Below, in pieces: positions 1 through 8,501 of a stretch of DNA of 64,000 nt (positions are counted from its first letter, which is position 1; every line of letters starts with the position of its first letter). The notes beneath the pieces are model-generated. The model was not told the DNA's origin, did no database searches, and worked only from the letters and a program-made list of their open reading frames with translations. This DNA is from Winogradskyella sp. (GTDB lineage Bacteria; Bacteroidota; Bacteroidia; Flavobacteriales; Flavobacteriaceae). Location: contig NZ_JANQOM010000032.1 of NCBI RefSeq assembly GCF_028289625.1, forward strand, positions 1-64,000, written 5' to 3'. A program made the position numbers and the translations under genes.

Positions 1-172
1 TTCTTATCCTGCGAGAGTATTCAAAGGAATGAAGATGGCCGGAAGAATGGGTGGTGAAACAGTTAAAGTTCAAAATTTAAGAGTGTACAAAGTAGTTCCG
101 GAAAAGAACTTACTTGTGGTTAAAGGCTGTGTTCCAGGACACAAAAACTCTTATGTAATTATTGAGAAATAA
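1..172 (+). CDS. rplC: 50S ribosomal protein L3, 3' end only
   Basis: Only the C-terminal part of L3 is in the window. The frame ending at 172 reads [19 protein letters not shown] near the left edge, then QNLRV and ends VIIEK, which matches the conserved C-terminal half of bacterial uL3, an early-assembling 23S rRNA-binding protein near the peptidyl transferase centre. Its stop codon TAA (170-172) shares one base with the ATG of rplD, so the two are translationally coupled in the S10 operon. The start lies outside the window. Confidence 0.96.
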   Translation, partial: SYPARVFKGMKMAGRMGGETVKVQNLRVYKVVPEKNLLVVKGCVPGHKNSYVIIEK

Positions 173-801
173 TGAAAGTAGCAGTTTTAGATATAAACGG
201 AAAAGATACGGGTAGAAAAGCTGAGCTTTCTAAAGACGTATTCGCTATTGAGCCTAATAATCATGCGGTGTATTTGGATGTTAAGCAATATTTGGCAAAC
301 CAAAGACAAGGAACGCACAAGGCTAAAGAAAGAGCAGAAATAGCAGGAAGTACACGTAAGATTAAAAAACAAAAAGGAACAGGTACTGCGCGTGCAGGTT
401 CTATTAAGTCTGGTGTATTTAAAGGTGGTGGTCGTATGTTTGGTCCAAGGCCAAGAAATTACGGTTTTAAATTAAACAAAAACGTAAAGCGATTAGCACG
501 TAAATCTGCATTAAGTATCAAAGCAAACGATAAGTCGATTTTGGTATTAGAGGATTTCAATTTTGATGCTCCAAAGACTAAAAATTTTATTGATGTTTTG
601 AAGGCATTAGAGATTGACAACAAAAAATCTCTGTTTGTATTGGGTGACACGAATAATAATGTATATTTGTCGTCGCGCAATTTGAAAGGTTCTGACGTTA
701 TAACTAGTTCAGAATTAAGCACTTATAAGATAATGAACGCTAATAAATTGGTTCTGTTAGAAGGTGCATTAGAAGGAATTGAATCGAATTTAAGTAAATA
801 G
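172..801 (+). CDS. rplD: 50S ribosomal protein L4
   Basis: This is uL4, a 209-aa protein that binds 23S rRNA domain I and lines the exit tunnel. The conserved tunnel-loop segment KKQKGTGTARAGSIKSGVF is present at about residues 65-83, followed by GGGRMFGPRPRNY. Length is normal for the family. The ATG overlaps the rplC stop by one base and rplW follows after 7 nt. In E. coli L4 represses its own operon by attenuation; nothing in this window shows whether that happens here because the operon leader is upstream. Confidence 0.97.
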   Translation: MKVAVLDINGKDTGRKAELSKDVFAIEPNNHAVYLDVKQYLANQRQGTHKAKERAEIAGSTRKIKKQKGTGTARAGSIKSGVFKGGGRMFGPRPRNYGFKLNKNVKRLARKSALSIKANDKSILVLEDFNFDAPKTKNFIDVLKALEIDNKKSLFVLGDTNNNVYLSSRNLKGSDVITSSELSTYKIMNANKLVLLEGALEGIESNLSK

Positions 802-808
802 AACACAG

Positions 809-1099
809 ATGAGTATCTTAATTAAACCGATTATCACAGAAAAAGCAACCATGCAAAGTGAGTTGTTAAATGCCTATGCATTTGAAGTGAACACAAAGGC
901 GAACAAGGTAGAAATCAAAAAAGCAGTAGAAGCTGCTTATGGTGTTTCTGTTGAAAAAGTTCGTACTATAAATGTCCGTCCAGATAGAAGAACACGTTAT
1001 ACAAAAACGGGTATTCAACATGGTAAAACAAATGCTGTTAAAAAGGCAATTGTACAACTGGCGGAAGGTGAGACCATTGATTTATACGCTAACATGTAA
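809..1099 (+). CDS. rplW: 50S ribosomal protein L23
   Basis: This is uL23, 96 aa, at the exit-tunnel mouth, where it contacts trigger factor and SRP in studied bacteria. The N-terminal [15 protein letters not shown] (residues 3-17) is the family signature, and the [12 protein letters not shown] loop (about 55-66) corresponds to the extended loop. It sits between rplD and rplB with 5-7 nt spacers, the standard S10-operon order. Confidence 0.97.
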   Translation: MSILIKPIITEKATMQSELLNAYAFEVNTKANKVEIKKAVEAAYGVSVEKVRTINVRPDRRTRYTKTGIQHGKTNAVKKAIVQLAEGETIDLYANM

Positions 1100-1104
1100 G
1101 ACTT

Positions 1105-1932
1105 ATGTCAGTAAGAAAATTAAAACCGATCACATCAGCTCAGCGTTTTAGAGTAGTTAATGGATTTGACGCCATTACTACTGATAAGCCGGAGAAAAGC
1201 TTGCTTGCTCCGAAAAAAAGATCTGGTGGTAGAAACAGTCAAGGAAAAATGACCATGCGCTACATTGGTGGAGGTCATAAGAAGAAGTATCGTATCATTG
1301 ATTTTAAACGTAATAAAACTGGTATTCCAGCTGAAGTTAAAACCATTGAGTACGATCCAAACAGAACAGCTTTTATAGCACTATTAAACTATCAAGATGG
1401 TGAGAAGAGATACATCATCGCTCAAAATGGTTTACAAGTAGGGCAAAATGTTGTGTCTGGTGAGAAAGGCATAGCTCCAGAAATTGGAAACGCAATGCCA
1501 TTAAGTGAAATACCTTTGGGTACTATTATTTCTTGTATAGAGTTACGTCCTGGTCAAGGTGCTGTTATGGCACGTAGTGCAGGGGCATTTGCTCAGTTAA
1601 TGGCAAGAGATGGAAAGTTTGCAACTATCAAATTACCATCAGGTGAAACAAGAATGGTATTAGCAGCGTGTATGGCTACGATAGGTGTTATTTCTAATTC
1701 AGATCATCAGTTAATTGTATCTGGTAAAGCAGGTAGAAGCAGATGGTTAGGAAGACGTCCACGTACAAGACCAGTTGTAATGAATCCGGTAGATCATCCA
1801 ATGGGTGGTGGTGAAGGTAAATCTTCAGGGGGTCACCCAAGATCTAGAAACGGTATTCCTGCTAAAGGTTATAGAACACGTTCTAAGACGAAAGCGAGTA
1901 ACAAGTATATTGTAGAACGTAGAAAGAAATAA
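1105..1932 (+). CDS. rplB: 50S ribosomal protein L2
   Basis: This is uL2, 275 aa, needed for subunit association and peptidyl transferase centre assembly. The [20 protein letters not shown] block (about 48-67) and the C-terminal [19 protein letters not shown] region are clear. The conserved His of the DHP motif (about residue 231) is present; the second His of the usual DHPHGGG motif is Met here. The spacer to rplW is 5 nt and to rpsS 10 nt. Confidence 0.98.
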   Translation: MSVRKLKPITSAQRFRVVNGFDAITTDKPEKSLLAPKKRSGGRNSQGKMTMRYIGGGHKKKYRIIDFKRNKTGIPAEVKTIEYDPNRTAFIALLNYQDGEKRYIIAQNGLQVGQNVVSGEKGIAPEIGNAMPLSEIPLGTIISCIELRPGQGAVMARSAGAFAQLMARDGKFATIKLPSGETRMVLAACMATIGVISNSDHQLIVSGKAGRSRWLGRRPRTRPVVMNPVDHPMGGGEGKSSGGHPRSRNGIPAKGYRTRSKTKASNKYIVERRKK

Positions 1933-1942
1933 TTAAGATAGT

Positions 1943-2221
1943 ATGGCACGTTCATTAAAAAAAGGACCTTATATCCACTATAAATTAGAAAAGAAAGTTG
2001 CTGAAAATGTAGCTTCGAACAAAAAGACAGTAATTAAGACTTGGTCTAGAGCATCAATGATTTCTCCAGATTTTGTTGGTCAGACAATAGCCGTTCATAA
2101 TGGTCGTCAATTTGTACCAGTATACATTACTGAAAATATGGTAGGTCATAAATTAGGAGAATTTTCACCAACGCGATCATTCCGTGGTCACGCTGGAGCA
2201 AAAAATAAAGGTAAAAAATAA
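1943..2221 (+). CDS. rpsS: 30S ribosomal protein S19
   Basis: This is uS19, 92 aa, a 30S head protein that forms a pair with S13 near the A site. [10 protein letters not shown] at the N-terminus and [19 protein letters not shown] at about 67-85 are textbook family motifs. The length is typical. It lies between rplB and rplV with 10-nt and 5-nt spacers. Confidence 0.98.
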   Translation: MARSLKKGPYIHYKLEKKVAENVASNKKTVIKTWSRASMISPDFVGQTIAVHNGRQFVPVYITENMVGHKLGEFSPTRSFRGHAGAKNKGKK

Positions 2222-2226
2222 GAATC

Positions 2227-2634
2227 ATGGGAAGTCGTAAAAAACAAATGGCGGAAGCTATTAAGGCTGAGAAGAAGCAAGTTGCTTTTGCCAAGCTAAA
2301 TAACTGTCCTACATCTCCAAGAAAGATGCGTTTAGTTGCGGATTTGGTTAGAGGTGAAAAGGCCGAGAGAGCGCTTCAGATTCTTAGGTTTAGCCCTAAA
2401 GAGGCAGCTCGTCGTTTAGAGAAATTAGTCATGTCAGCCATTGCTAACTGGCAAGCTAAAAACGAAGATGCTGATGTTGAGGAAGCCAATCTTTACATTA
2501 AAGAAATTAGAGTAGACGGTGGAACAATGCTAAAGCGTTTACGCCCTGCACCTCAAGGTAGAGCACATAGAATTAGAAAGCGTTCTAATCACGTAACCGT
2601 GGTTATCGATGCATTAAATAAAACACAAAGCTAA
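2227..2634 (+). CDS. rplV: 50S ribosomal protein L22
   Basis: This is uL22, 135 aa, whose beta-hairpin reaches into the exit tunnel. [18 protein letters not shown] (about 27-44) and the hairpin region [19 protein letters not shown] (about 98-116) identify it. The N-terminal tail before the conserved core is a little longer than in E. coli and Lys-rich. It is spaced 5 nt from rpsS and 9 nt from rpsC. Confidence 0.97.
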   Translation: MGSRKKQMAEAIKAEKKQVAFAKLNNCPTSPRKMRLVADLVRGEKAERALQILRFSPKEAARRLEKLVMSAIANWQAKNEDADVEEANLYIKEIRVDGGTMLKRLRPAPQGRAHRIRKRSNHVTVVIDALNKTQS

Positions 2635-2643
2635 GATAGAAGT

Positions 2644-3357
2644 ATGGGACAAAAGACAAATCCAATCGGAAATCGTTTAGGTATTATCAGAGGATGGGAA
2701 TCTAACTGGTATGGCGGAAATGATTATGGAGATAAACTTGCTGAGGATGATAAAATCCGTAAGTATATCCATGCGCGTTTATCTAAAGCTAGTGTGAGTA
2801 GAGTAATTATTGAGCGTACGCTTAAACTTGTAACCGTTACTATCACTACTGCTAGACCTGGTATTATTATCGGTAAAGGTGGTCAAGAGGTAGACAAGCT
2901 AAAAGAAGAGCTTAAAAAAATTACTGGTAAAGAAGTTCAATTGAACATCTTTGAAATTAAGAGACCTGAACTAGATGCACATTTAGTTGCAGCAAGTATT
3001 GCGCGTCAGATTGAAAGTAGAATCTCATACAGACGTGCAATAAAAATGGCTATCGCTGCAGCAATGCGTATGAATGCTGAAGGAATCAAAGTTCAAATTA
3101 GTGGTCGTTTAAACGGTGCTGAAATGGCACGTTCTGAGCACTACAAAGAAGGACGTATTCCGCTATCTACATTTAGAGCTGATATTGACTATGCTCTTGT
3201 TGAAGCACATACTACGTATGGTAGATTAGGTGTGAAAGTGTGGATTATGAAAGGCGAAGTCTATGGAAAAAGAGAATTGTCTCCATTAGTAGGTCTTTCT
3301 AAGCAAAAAGGAAAAGGTGGACGTGGTGGAAACAAAAACCAACGTCGTAGAAAGTAA
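2644..3357 (+). CDS. rpsC: 30S ribosomal protein S3
   Basis: This is uS3, 237 aa, part of the mRNA entry channel. It opens [14 protein letters not shown], carries a type II KH domain with the GKGG loop in [14 protein letters not shown] (about 72-85), and then the C-terminal domain with [13 protein letters not shown]. The tail is basic ([16 protein letters not shown]). It is followed after 20 nt by rplP. Confidence 0.98.
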   Translation: MGQKTNPIGNRLGIIRGWESNWYGGNDYGDKLAEDDKIRKYIHARLSKASVSRVIIERTLKLVTVTITTARPGIIIGKGGQEVDKLKEELKKITGKEVQLNIFEIKRPELDAHLVAASIARQIESRISYRRAIKMAIAAAMRMNAEGIKVQISGRLNGAEMARSEHYKEGRIPLSTFRADIDYALVEAHTTYGRLGVKVWIMKGEVYGKRELSPLVGLSKQKGKGGRGGNKNQRRRK

Positions 3358-3377
3358 TTTTTTAAAGAAAAGAAAAA

Positions 3378-3797
3378 ATGTTACAGCCTAAAAGAACAAA
3401 ATTTCGTAAGCAGCAAAAAGGTCGTATGAAGGGTAATTCTGGAAGAGGACATTTGTTATCAAATGGGACTTTCGGAATCAAATCATTAGACTCGTCTTTT
3501 ATAACGTCTCGTCAGATAGAAGCCGCACGTATTGCCGCTACACGTTACATGAAGAGAGAAGGTTCGTTATGGATTAAAATATTTCCAGACAAGCCAATCA
3601 CAAAGAAACCTCTTGAAGTACGTATGGGTAAAGGTAAAGGTGCCGTGGAGTATTGGGCAGCTGTTGTAAAACCAGGACGCATATTATTCGAAGTAAGTGG
3701 TGTACCATTAGACGTTGCTCAAGAAGCATTGCGTTTAGCAGCACAAAAACTTCCTGTAAAAACTAAGTTTATCATAGCTAGAGATTACGAAGCATAA
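3378..3797 (+). CDS. rplP: 50S ribosomal protein L16
   Basis: This is uL16, 139 aa, which helps organise the A-site tRNA elbow region of the 50S subunit. [19 protein letters not shown] at the start, the [20 protein letters not shown] stretch (about 81-100) and the C-terminal [14 protein letters not shown] region are all present. It lies between rpsC and rpmC. Confidence 0.98.
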   Translation: MLQPKRTKFRKQQKGRMKGNSGRGHLLSNGTFGIKSLDSSFITSRQIEAARIAATRYMKREGSLWIKIFPDKPITKKPLEVRMGKGKGAVEYWAAVVKPGRILFEVSGVPLDVAQEALRLAAQKLPVKTKFIIARDYEA

Positions 3798-3808
3798 TAA
3801 AAGGAATT

Positions 3809-4000
3809 ATGAAGCAATCAGAAATTAAACAGCTTTCTACAGCTGAGTTACAAGAAAAACTTAGTGAGACAAAAAAGAGTTATGCTGACCTTAAAATGGC
3901 TCACGCGGTTTCTCCTTTAGAAAATCCAATCCAGTTGCGTACTGTAAGACGTACTGTAGCAAGATTGGCAACAGAATTAACTAAAAGAGACGAACAATAA
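3809..4000 (+). CDS. rpmC: 50S ribosomal protein L29
   Basis: This is uL29, 63 aa, a small two-helix protein at the tunnel exit next to L23. The SEIKQLSTAELQEKL start and the PLENPIQLRTVRRTVARL motif near residues 36-53 are diagnostic. It is preceded by an AAGGAA stretch 3-8 nt before the ATG, one of the few Shine-Dalgarno-like sites in this operon. Confidence 0.96.
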   Translation: MKQSEIKQLSTAELQEKLSETKKSYADLKMAHAVSPLENPIQLRTVRRTVARLATELTKRDEQ

Positions 4001-4017
4001 TTGTATTCTGCTGAAAG

Positions 4018-4275
4018 ATGGAAAAAAGAAATTTAAGAAAAGAACGTATAGGAGTAGTTACCAGTAACAAAATGGAGAAATCCATTGTGGTTTCAGAGGT
4101 GAAGAAAGTAAAACACCCTATGTATGGAAAGTTCGTGTTAAAGACAAAGAAATATGTTGCGCACGACGAGAAAAATGACTGCAACGAAGGAGATACCGTA
4201 AAGATCATGGAAACAAGACCTTTAAGTAAATCGAAGTGTTGGAGATTAGTAGAAATAATTGAAAGAGCGAAGTAA
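4018..4275 (+). CDS. rpsQ: 30S ribosomal protein S17
   Basis: This is uS17, 85 aa, an OB-fold primary 16S rRNA-binding protein. [19 protein letters not shown] (about 7-25) and [20 protein letters not shown] at the C-terminus are the family signatures. It follows rpmC by 17 nt and precedes rplN by 2 nt. Confidence 0.97.
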   Translation: MEKRNLRKERIGVVTSNKMEKSIVVSEVKKVKHPMYGKFVLKTKKYVAHDEKNDCNEGDTVKIMETRPLSKSKCWRLVEIIERAK

Positions 4276-4277
4276 TT

Positions 4278-4646
4278 ATGGTACAACAAGAATCAAGATT
4301 AAAAGTAGCTGACAATACAGGTGCAAAGGAAGTATTAACAATCCGTGTGCTTGGTGGAACAAAGAAGCGATATGCTTCTTTAGGAGACAAGATTGTAGTG
4401 TCTGTTAAAGATGCAACTCCAAACGGAAGTATCAAAAAAGGGGCTGTTTCAACTGCAGTTGTTGTACGCACAGCAAAAGAGGTAAGACGACCAGATGGCT
4501 CTTACATTAGATTTGACGATAACGCATGTGTACTCTTAAATCCACAAGGAGAAATGAGAGGTACACGTGTCTTTGGTCCTGTAGCTAGAGAACTTCGTGA
4601 TAAACAATTCATGAAAATTGTATCATTAGCACCAGAAGTGCTTTAA
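4278..4646 (+). CDS. rplN: 50S ribosomal protein L14
   Basis: This is uL14, 122 aa, at the subunit interface and, in studied bacteria, the docking site of the silencing factor RsfS, whose gene is also in this window (24353-24724). [19 protein letters not shown] at the start, [15 protein letters not shown] and the C-terminal [12 protein letters not shown] are typical. The length is invariant for the family. Confidence 0.98.
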   Translation: MVQQESRLKVADNTGAKEVLTIRVLGGTKKRYASLGDKIVVSVKDATPNGSIKKGAVSTAVVVRTAKEVRRPDGSYIRFDDNACVLLNPQGEMRGTRVFGPVARELRDKQFMKIVSLAPEVL

Positions 4647-4658
4647 TTGATAAGTAAG

Positions 4659-4970
4659 ATGACAAAGCTTAAAATAAAATCAGGAGATACGGTACAAGTC
4701 ATTGCTGGAGACCATAAAGGATCAGAAGGTAAAGTACTTAAAGTATTTAAAGATAAGAACAAAGCCATTGTGGAAGGTGTTAATATGGTTAAGAAACATA
4801 CGAAACCTAGTGCACAGAATCCTCAAGGTGGTATTGTTGAGAAAGAAGCATCTATTCATATTTCTAACTTGTCTTTATTAACAAGTAAAGGAGAAACTAC
4901 AAGAGTGGGTTATAGAATGGATGGCGATAACAAAGTGAGATTTTCCAAAAAATCTAATGAAGTAATTTAA
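4659..4970 (+). CDS. rplX: 50S ribosomal protein L24
   Basis: This is uL24, a 50S assembly initiator. I place the start at ATG 4659, giving [21 protein letters not shown] and 103 aa, because this matches the usual N-terminus. An in-frame TTG at 4647 would add four residues directly abutting the rplN stop and is less likely. The KOW motif (about 6-33) and [12 protein letters not shown] are clear. rplE starts 2 nt after its stop. Confidence 0.96.
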   Translation: MTKLKIKSGDTVQVIAGDHKGSEGKVLKVFKDKNKAIVEGVNMVKKHTKPSAQNPQGGIVEKEASIHISNLSLLTSKGETTRVGYRMDGDNKVRFSKKSNEVI

Positions 4971-4972
4971 TT

Positions 4973-5524
4973 ATGGCTTACGTTGCAAGATTAAAACAAG
5001 AGTATAAGGACAAAGTTATTCCTGCTCTTACAGAAGAATTTGGATATAAGAATGTGATGCAAGTACCTAAGCTAGAAAAGATTGTAATTTCTAGAGGTGT
5101 TGGCGCAGCGGTAGCAGATAAGAAGTTAATTGACCATGCTGTTGATGAGTTAACAAAAATATCTGGACAAAAAGCAGTTGCTACGATTTCTAAGAAAGAT
5201 GTTGCTTCATTTAAGTTACGTAAAGGCATGCCAATTGGTGCAAAAGTTACTTTACGAGGAGAGCAAATGTATGAGTTCTTAGATCGTTTAGTAACTACCG
5301 CTTTACCACGAGTAAGGGATTTTAACGGAATCAGAGCTACTGGTTTTGATGGCCGTGGAAATTACAACTTAGGTGTAACAGAACAAATCATTTTCCCAGA
5401 GATTGATATTGATAAGATCAACAAAATCTCAGGGATGGATATCACATTTGTGACTTCTGCTGAAACAGATAAAGAAGCGAAGTCCTTATTAACAGAACTA
5501 GGATTACCATTTAAAAAGAATTAA
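4973..5524 (+). CDS. rplE: 50S ribosomal protein L5
   Basis: This is uL5, 183 aa, which carries 5S rRNA into the central protuberance. [15 protein letters not shown] (about 31-45), [12 protein letters not shown] and the [17 protein letters not shown] region are conserved. The family length is about 180 aa. It is separated from rplX and rpsN by 2 nt each, so the trio is tightly coupled. Confidence 0.98.
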   Translation: MAYVARLKQEYKDKVIPALTEEFGYKNVMQVPKLEKIVISRGVGAAVADKKLIDHAVDELTKISGQKAVATISKKDVASFKLRKGMPIGAKVTLRGEQMYEFLDRLVTTALPRVRDFNGIRATGFDGRGNYNLGVTEQIIFPEIDIDKINKISGMDITFVTSAETDKEAKSLLTELGLPFKKN

Positions 5525-5526
5525 TT

Positions 5527-5796
5527 ATGGCTAAAGAATCAATGAAAGCTCGTGAGGTGAAGCGTGCTAAAACGGTTGCTAAATATGCTGAGAAAAGAAA
5601 AGCTTTAAAGGAAGCTGGTGATTATGAAGCATTGCAAAAGCTGCCAAAGAATGCATCACCAATACGTAAGCATAACCGTTGTAAACTTACAGGAAGACCA
5701 AAAGGTTATATGAGACAATTTGGTATCTCTCGTGTAACGTTTAGAGAAATGGCTAATAAAGGGTTGATTCCTGGAGTAAAAAAAGCAAGTTGGTAA
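5527..5796 (+). CDS. rpsN: 30S ribosomal protein S14 (long, zinc-free form)
   Basis: This is uS14, 89 aa, in the 30S head. It has the long form with [20 protein letters not shown] and ends [10 protein letters not shown]. It lacks the paired CxxC motifs of the short zinc-binding form and has a single Cys, so it should not need Zn. It is the last gene of the closely packed part of the operon; a 103-nt spacer with hairpins follows. Confidence 0.97.
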   Translation: MAKESMKAREVKRAKTVAKYAEKRKALKEAGDYEALQKLPKNASPIRKHNRCKLTGRPKGYMRQFGISRVTFREMANKGLIPGVKKASW

Positions 5797-5885
5797 AATT
5801 GTGAAGCGAATTAGCTTCTGTACAATTATCAATATAACTATTGTATAATCGGGATTTAGGTTCGAAAACATCGAAAACCAATTCC
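5797..5885 (+). repeat. Two stem-loops in the rpsN-rpsH spacer
   Basis: Starting right after the rpsN stop, AATTGT-GAAGC pairs with GCTTC-(tg)-ACAATT (5797-5827). A second imperfect hairpin spans about 5850-5885 (GGGATTTAGGTT against AACCAATTCCC). Neither has a following T tract long enough to be a convincing terminator, so they may protect or process the mRNA. The palindromes are seen directly; the role is inference. Confidence 0.6.
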
Positions 5886-5899
5886 CTAAACTAAAAACT

Positions 5900-6298
5900 A
5901 TGTACACAGATCCAATAGCGGATTATTTAACGCGAGTTAGAAATGCAGTAAAAGCTAACCACAGAGTTGTGGAGATTCCTGCTTCTAACTTAAAAAAGGA
6001 GATAACTAAAATATTGTTCGATCAGGGCTATATTTTAAGTTATAAGTTTGACGATTCTACAGTTCAGGGTACTATAAAGATTGCTTTAAAGTACAACAAG
6101 GATACTAAAGAGTCTGTCATTAAAAAAATTCAAAGAATCAGTAAACCAGGTTTACGTAAGTATGCTGGCGCTAACGAAATGCCGAGAGTATTAAATGGTC
6201 TTGGTATTGCTATTGTTTCAACCTCTCATGGCGTAATGACAGGTAAGCAAGCGCAAAGAGAAAATGTTGGCGGCGAAGTACTGTGTTACGTTTACTAA
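5900..6298 (+). CDS. rpsH: 30S ribosomal protein S8
   Basis: This is uS8, 132 aa, a primary 16S rRNA-binding protein of the central domain. It begins MYTDPIADYLTRVRNAVKA, and the C-terminal STSHGVMTGKQAQRENVGGEVLCYVY contains the conserved S-x-S-x-G-V/I-M-T-x-x-x-A motif. In E. coli S8 is the translational repressor of the spc operon; no equivalent target site was identified here. It is preceded by a 103-nt spacer. Confidence 0.98.
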   Translation: MYTDPIADYLTRVRNAVKANHRVVEIPASNLKKEITKILFDQGYILSYKFDDSTVQGTIKIALKYNKDTKESVIKKIQRISKPGLRKYAGANEMPRVLNGLGIAIVSTSHGVMTGKQAQRENVGGEVLCYVY

Positions 6299-6309
6299 AA
6301 CAGGAAATT

Positions 6310-6852
6310 ATGTCAAGAATAGGTAAAAACCCAATTACAGTTCCTGAAGGTGTAACTGTAGAGATTAAGGACAACGTCATTACCACTAAAGGTAAGTTAG
6401 GTGAATTAACTCAAGAGTATTCAGATATTGAAATAAAATTTGAGGACGGTACAATTACACTAACGCGTCCATCTGAGAAGAAAGATCACAGAGCAAAGCA
6501 CGGCTTGTACCGCGCATTAATTGCTAACATGATTGAAGGAGTATCACAAGGATTTACTAAAGAGTTAGAATTAGTAGGTGTTGGATACAGAGCTTCAAAT
6601 CAAGGGCAGAAATTAGATTTAGCGATAGGCTTCTCTCATAATATTGTTATGTCAATAGCACCAGAGGTGAAGGTAGAAACAATTTCAGAGAAAGGTAAGA
6701 ACCCGATCGTTAAATTAACGTCACATGATAAACAATTAGTTGGCCAAGTAGCCGCTAAAATCCGTAGCTTCCGTAAGCCAGAGCCTTACAAAGGAAAAGG
6801 TATCAAGTTTGTTGGTGAAGAAATTAGAAGAAAAGCAGGTAAATCAGCATAA
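6310..6852 (+). CDS. rplF: 50S ribosomal protein L6
   Basis: This is uL6, 180 aa from ATG 6310 (MSRIGKNPITVPEGV). The open frame extends 5' to 6283, but those codons overlap the end of rpsH and do not resemble L6, so the ATG is preferred. Two L6 domains are seen; the C-terminal one has KIRSFRKPEPYKGKGIKF (about 149-166), the family signature near the factor-binding centre. Confidence 0.97.
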   Translation: MSRIGKNPITVPEGVTVEIKDNVITTKGKLGELTQEYSDIEIKFEDGTITLTRPSEKKDHRAKHGLYRALIANMIEGVSQGFTKELELVGVGYRASNQGQKLDLAIGFSHNIVMSIAPEVKVETISEKGKNPIVKLTSHDKQLVGQVAAKIRSFRKPEPYKGKGIKFVGEEIRRKAGKSA

Positions 6853-6855
6853 CAG

Positions 6856-6938
6856 GATTTACGATTGTAGATTTTAGAATTACGAAGTAAAACTTGTAAA
6901 AGAAAAAATCAAAAATCGTTAATCAAAAATCGTAAATC
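6856..6938. repeat. Inverted repeat filling the rplF-rplR spacer
   Basis: GATTTACGATT (6856-6866) and AATCGTAAATC (6928-6938) are perfect 11-bp inverted arms around an AT-rich interior that also contains AATCAAAAATCG repeated directly. A related string (ACTTACGATTGTAGA with TTTTAGAAT downstream) occurs in the rpsD leader near 11450, which suggests a family of small intergenic palindromes rather than chance. Confidence 0.65.
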
Positions 6939-6941
6939 GAT

Positions 6942-7298
6942 ATGGCATTGACAAAGAACGAAAGAAGAACAAGAATAAAAAACAGAATACGTAAAGTAGT
7001 ATCTGGTACTGAAGTAAGACCAAGATTATCTGTTTTTAGAAGCAATAAAGAAATTTATGCTCAAGTTGTGAATGATGTAACTGGTGAGACCATTGCTGCT
7101 GCATCTTCAAGAGACAAAGACATAGCGAAAGCTAAAGGAAACAAGACCGAAGTTGCTGCTTTAGTAGGTAAAGCTGTTGCGGAAAAAGCTATTAAGGCTG
7201 GTGTTGAAACTATTTCCTTTGATAGAGGTGGTTACTTATATCACGGAAGAGTAAAATCATTAGCAGAAGGTGCTAGAGAAGCCGGATTAAAATTTTAA
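6942..7298 (+). CDS. rplR: 50S ribosomal protein L18
   Basis: This is uL18, 118 aa, which binds 5S rRNA together with L5. [20 protein letters not shown] (about 27-46) and the C-terminal [24 protein letters not shown] are diagnostic. The length is typical. It is followed 6 nt later by rpsE. Confidence 0.98.
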   Translation: MALTKNERRTRIKNRIRKVVSGTEVRPRLSVFRSNKEIYAQVVNDVTGETIAAASSRDKDIAKAKGNKTEVAALVGKAVAEKAIKAGVETISFDRGGYLYHGRVKSLAEGAREAGLKF

Positions 7299-7304
7299 GA
7301 CATT

Positions 7305-7829
7305 ATGTATCAAAAATATAAAAACGCAGAATTAGTAAAACCAGGTGGATTAGAATTAAAAGATCGCCTAGTTGGTGTACAGCGTGTAACTAAAGTAACA
7401 AAAGGTGGTAGAGCATTTGGTTTTTCAGCTATAGTTGTTGTAGGTGATGAAGCAGGAGTAGTAGGACATGGATTAGGAAAATCTAAAGATGTTGCTACTG
7501 CAATTGCTAAGGCTGTAGAAGATGCTAAGAAAAACTTAGTGAGAATTCCTATTGTGAAAGGTACATTACCACACGAGCAAAAAGGTAAGTATGGAGGTGC
7601 TAGAGTAAATATTATTCCAGCTGCACCTGGTACAGGAGTTATTGCAGGTGGAGCTGTAAGAACAGTACTTGAAGCTGTTGGTGTACATGATGTATTATCA
7701 AAGTCTCAAGGATCTTCTAACCCTCATAACGTAGTAAAAGCGACATTTGATGCTTTATTACAGCTAAGAGATGCTAAGGCAGTAGCAAGAGAGCGTGGAA
7801 TTTCACTTGAAAAAGTATTTAAAGGATAA
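7305..7829 (+). CDS. rpsE: 30S ribosomal protein S5
   Basis: This is uS5, 174 aa, involved in decoding accuracy and mRNA unwinding at the entry pore. [20 protein letters not shown] (about 27-46) is the double-stranded RNA-binding domain signature, followed by the [17 protein letters not shown] loop and the C-terminal S5 fold. It belongs to the dense rplR-rpsE-rpmD-rplO-secY run. Confidence 0.98.
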   Translation: MYQKYKNAELVKPGGLELKDRLVGVQRVTKVTKGGRAFGFSAIVVVGDEAGVVGHGLGKSKDVATAIAKAVEDAKKNLVRIPIVKGTLPHEQKGKYGGARVNIIPAAPGTGVIAGGAVRTVLEAVGVHDVLSKSQGSSNPHNVVKATFDALLQLRDAKAVARERGISLEKVFKG

Positions 7830-7840
7830 TCTAGGACAAG

Positions 7841-8020
7841 ATGGCAAAGATTAAAGTAACTAAAGTAAAGAGTGCAATCAATCGTACCAAAAGACAAAAG
7901 CTTACATTAGAAGCTTTAGGATTAAAAAGAATCGGTCAAGTAGTAGAGCACGATGCCACGCCAAGTATCCTTGGTATGGTGAAGAAAGTTGAACATTTAG
8001 TTTCTGTAGAAGAAGCTTAA
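7841..8020 (+). CDS. rpmD: 50S ribosomal protein L30
   Basis: This is uL30, a 59-aa protein beginning MAKIKVTKVKSAINRTKRQK and containing LEALGLKRIGQVVEHDATPS, the family core. ATG 7841 lies 11 nt after the rpsE stop, and the TAA ends at 8020, 16 nt before rplO. L30 is absent from some bacterial lineages but present here in the standard position. Confidence 0.96.
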   Translation: MAKIKVTKVKSAINRTKRQKLTLEALGLKRIGQVVEHDATPSILGMVKKVEHLVSVEEA

Positions 8021-8036
8021 AAATATACACTTAAAA

Positions 8037-8489
8037 ATGGATTTAAGTAATTTAAAACCTGCAGAAGGTTCAGTAAAAAATCAAGGTAAGCGTGTAGGTC
8101 GTGGTCAAGGATCTGGAAAAGGCGGTACTGCTCGTAGAGGACATAAAGGTGCGAAGTCGCGCTCAGGTTATTCTAAGAAGTTAGGATTTGAAGGAGGACA
8201 AATGCCTTTGCAAAGACGTGTGCCTAAATACGGATTTAAGAATATTAACCGTGTGGAGTATCAAGGTGTTAACTTGGATACTTTACAAGAGTTGGTAGAC
8301 GAAAAGAAGATTAAAGATACTGTAGATTTTGAAACACTTGTATCATTAGGAAAAGCTGGAAAGAATGATCTAGTTAAAATTCTAGGTAGAGGTGAATTAA
8401 AAACAAAATTAACAGTAACTGCTCATAAATTTACTGCTACGGCAAAAGCTGCTATTGAAGCTGCTGGTGGTGAAGCTGTAACTTTATAA
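8037..8489 (+). CDS. rplO: 50S ribosomal protein L15
   Basis: This is uL15, 150 aa, a late-assembling 50S protein. The glycine- and arginine-rich N-terminus (GKRVGRGQGSGKGGTARRGH, about 17-36) and EGGQMPLQRRVPKYGFKN are the family signatures. It is followed 12 nt later by secY, the usual pairing. Confidence 0.97.
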   Translation: MDLSNLKPAEGSVKNQGKRVGRGQGSGKGGTARRGHKGAKSRSGYSKKLGFEGGQMPLQRRVPKYGFKNINRVEYQGVNLDTLQELVDEKKIKDTVDFETLVSLGKAGKNDLVKILGRGELKTKLTVTAHKFTATAKAAIEAAGGEAVTL

Positions 8490-8501
8490 GAAAGAATAAG
8501 G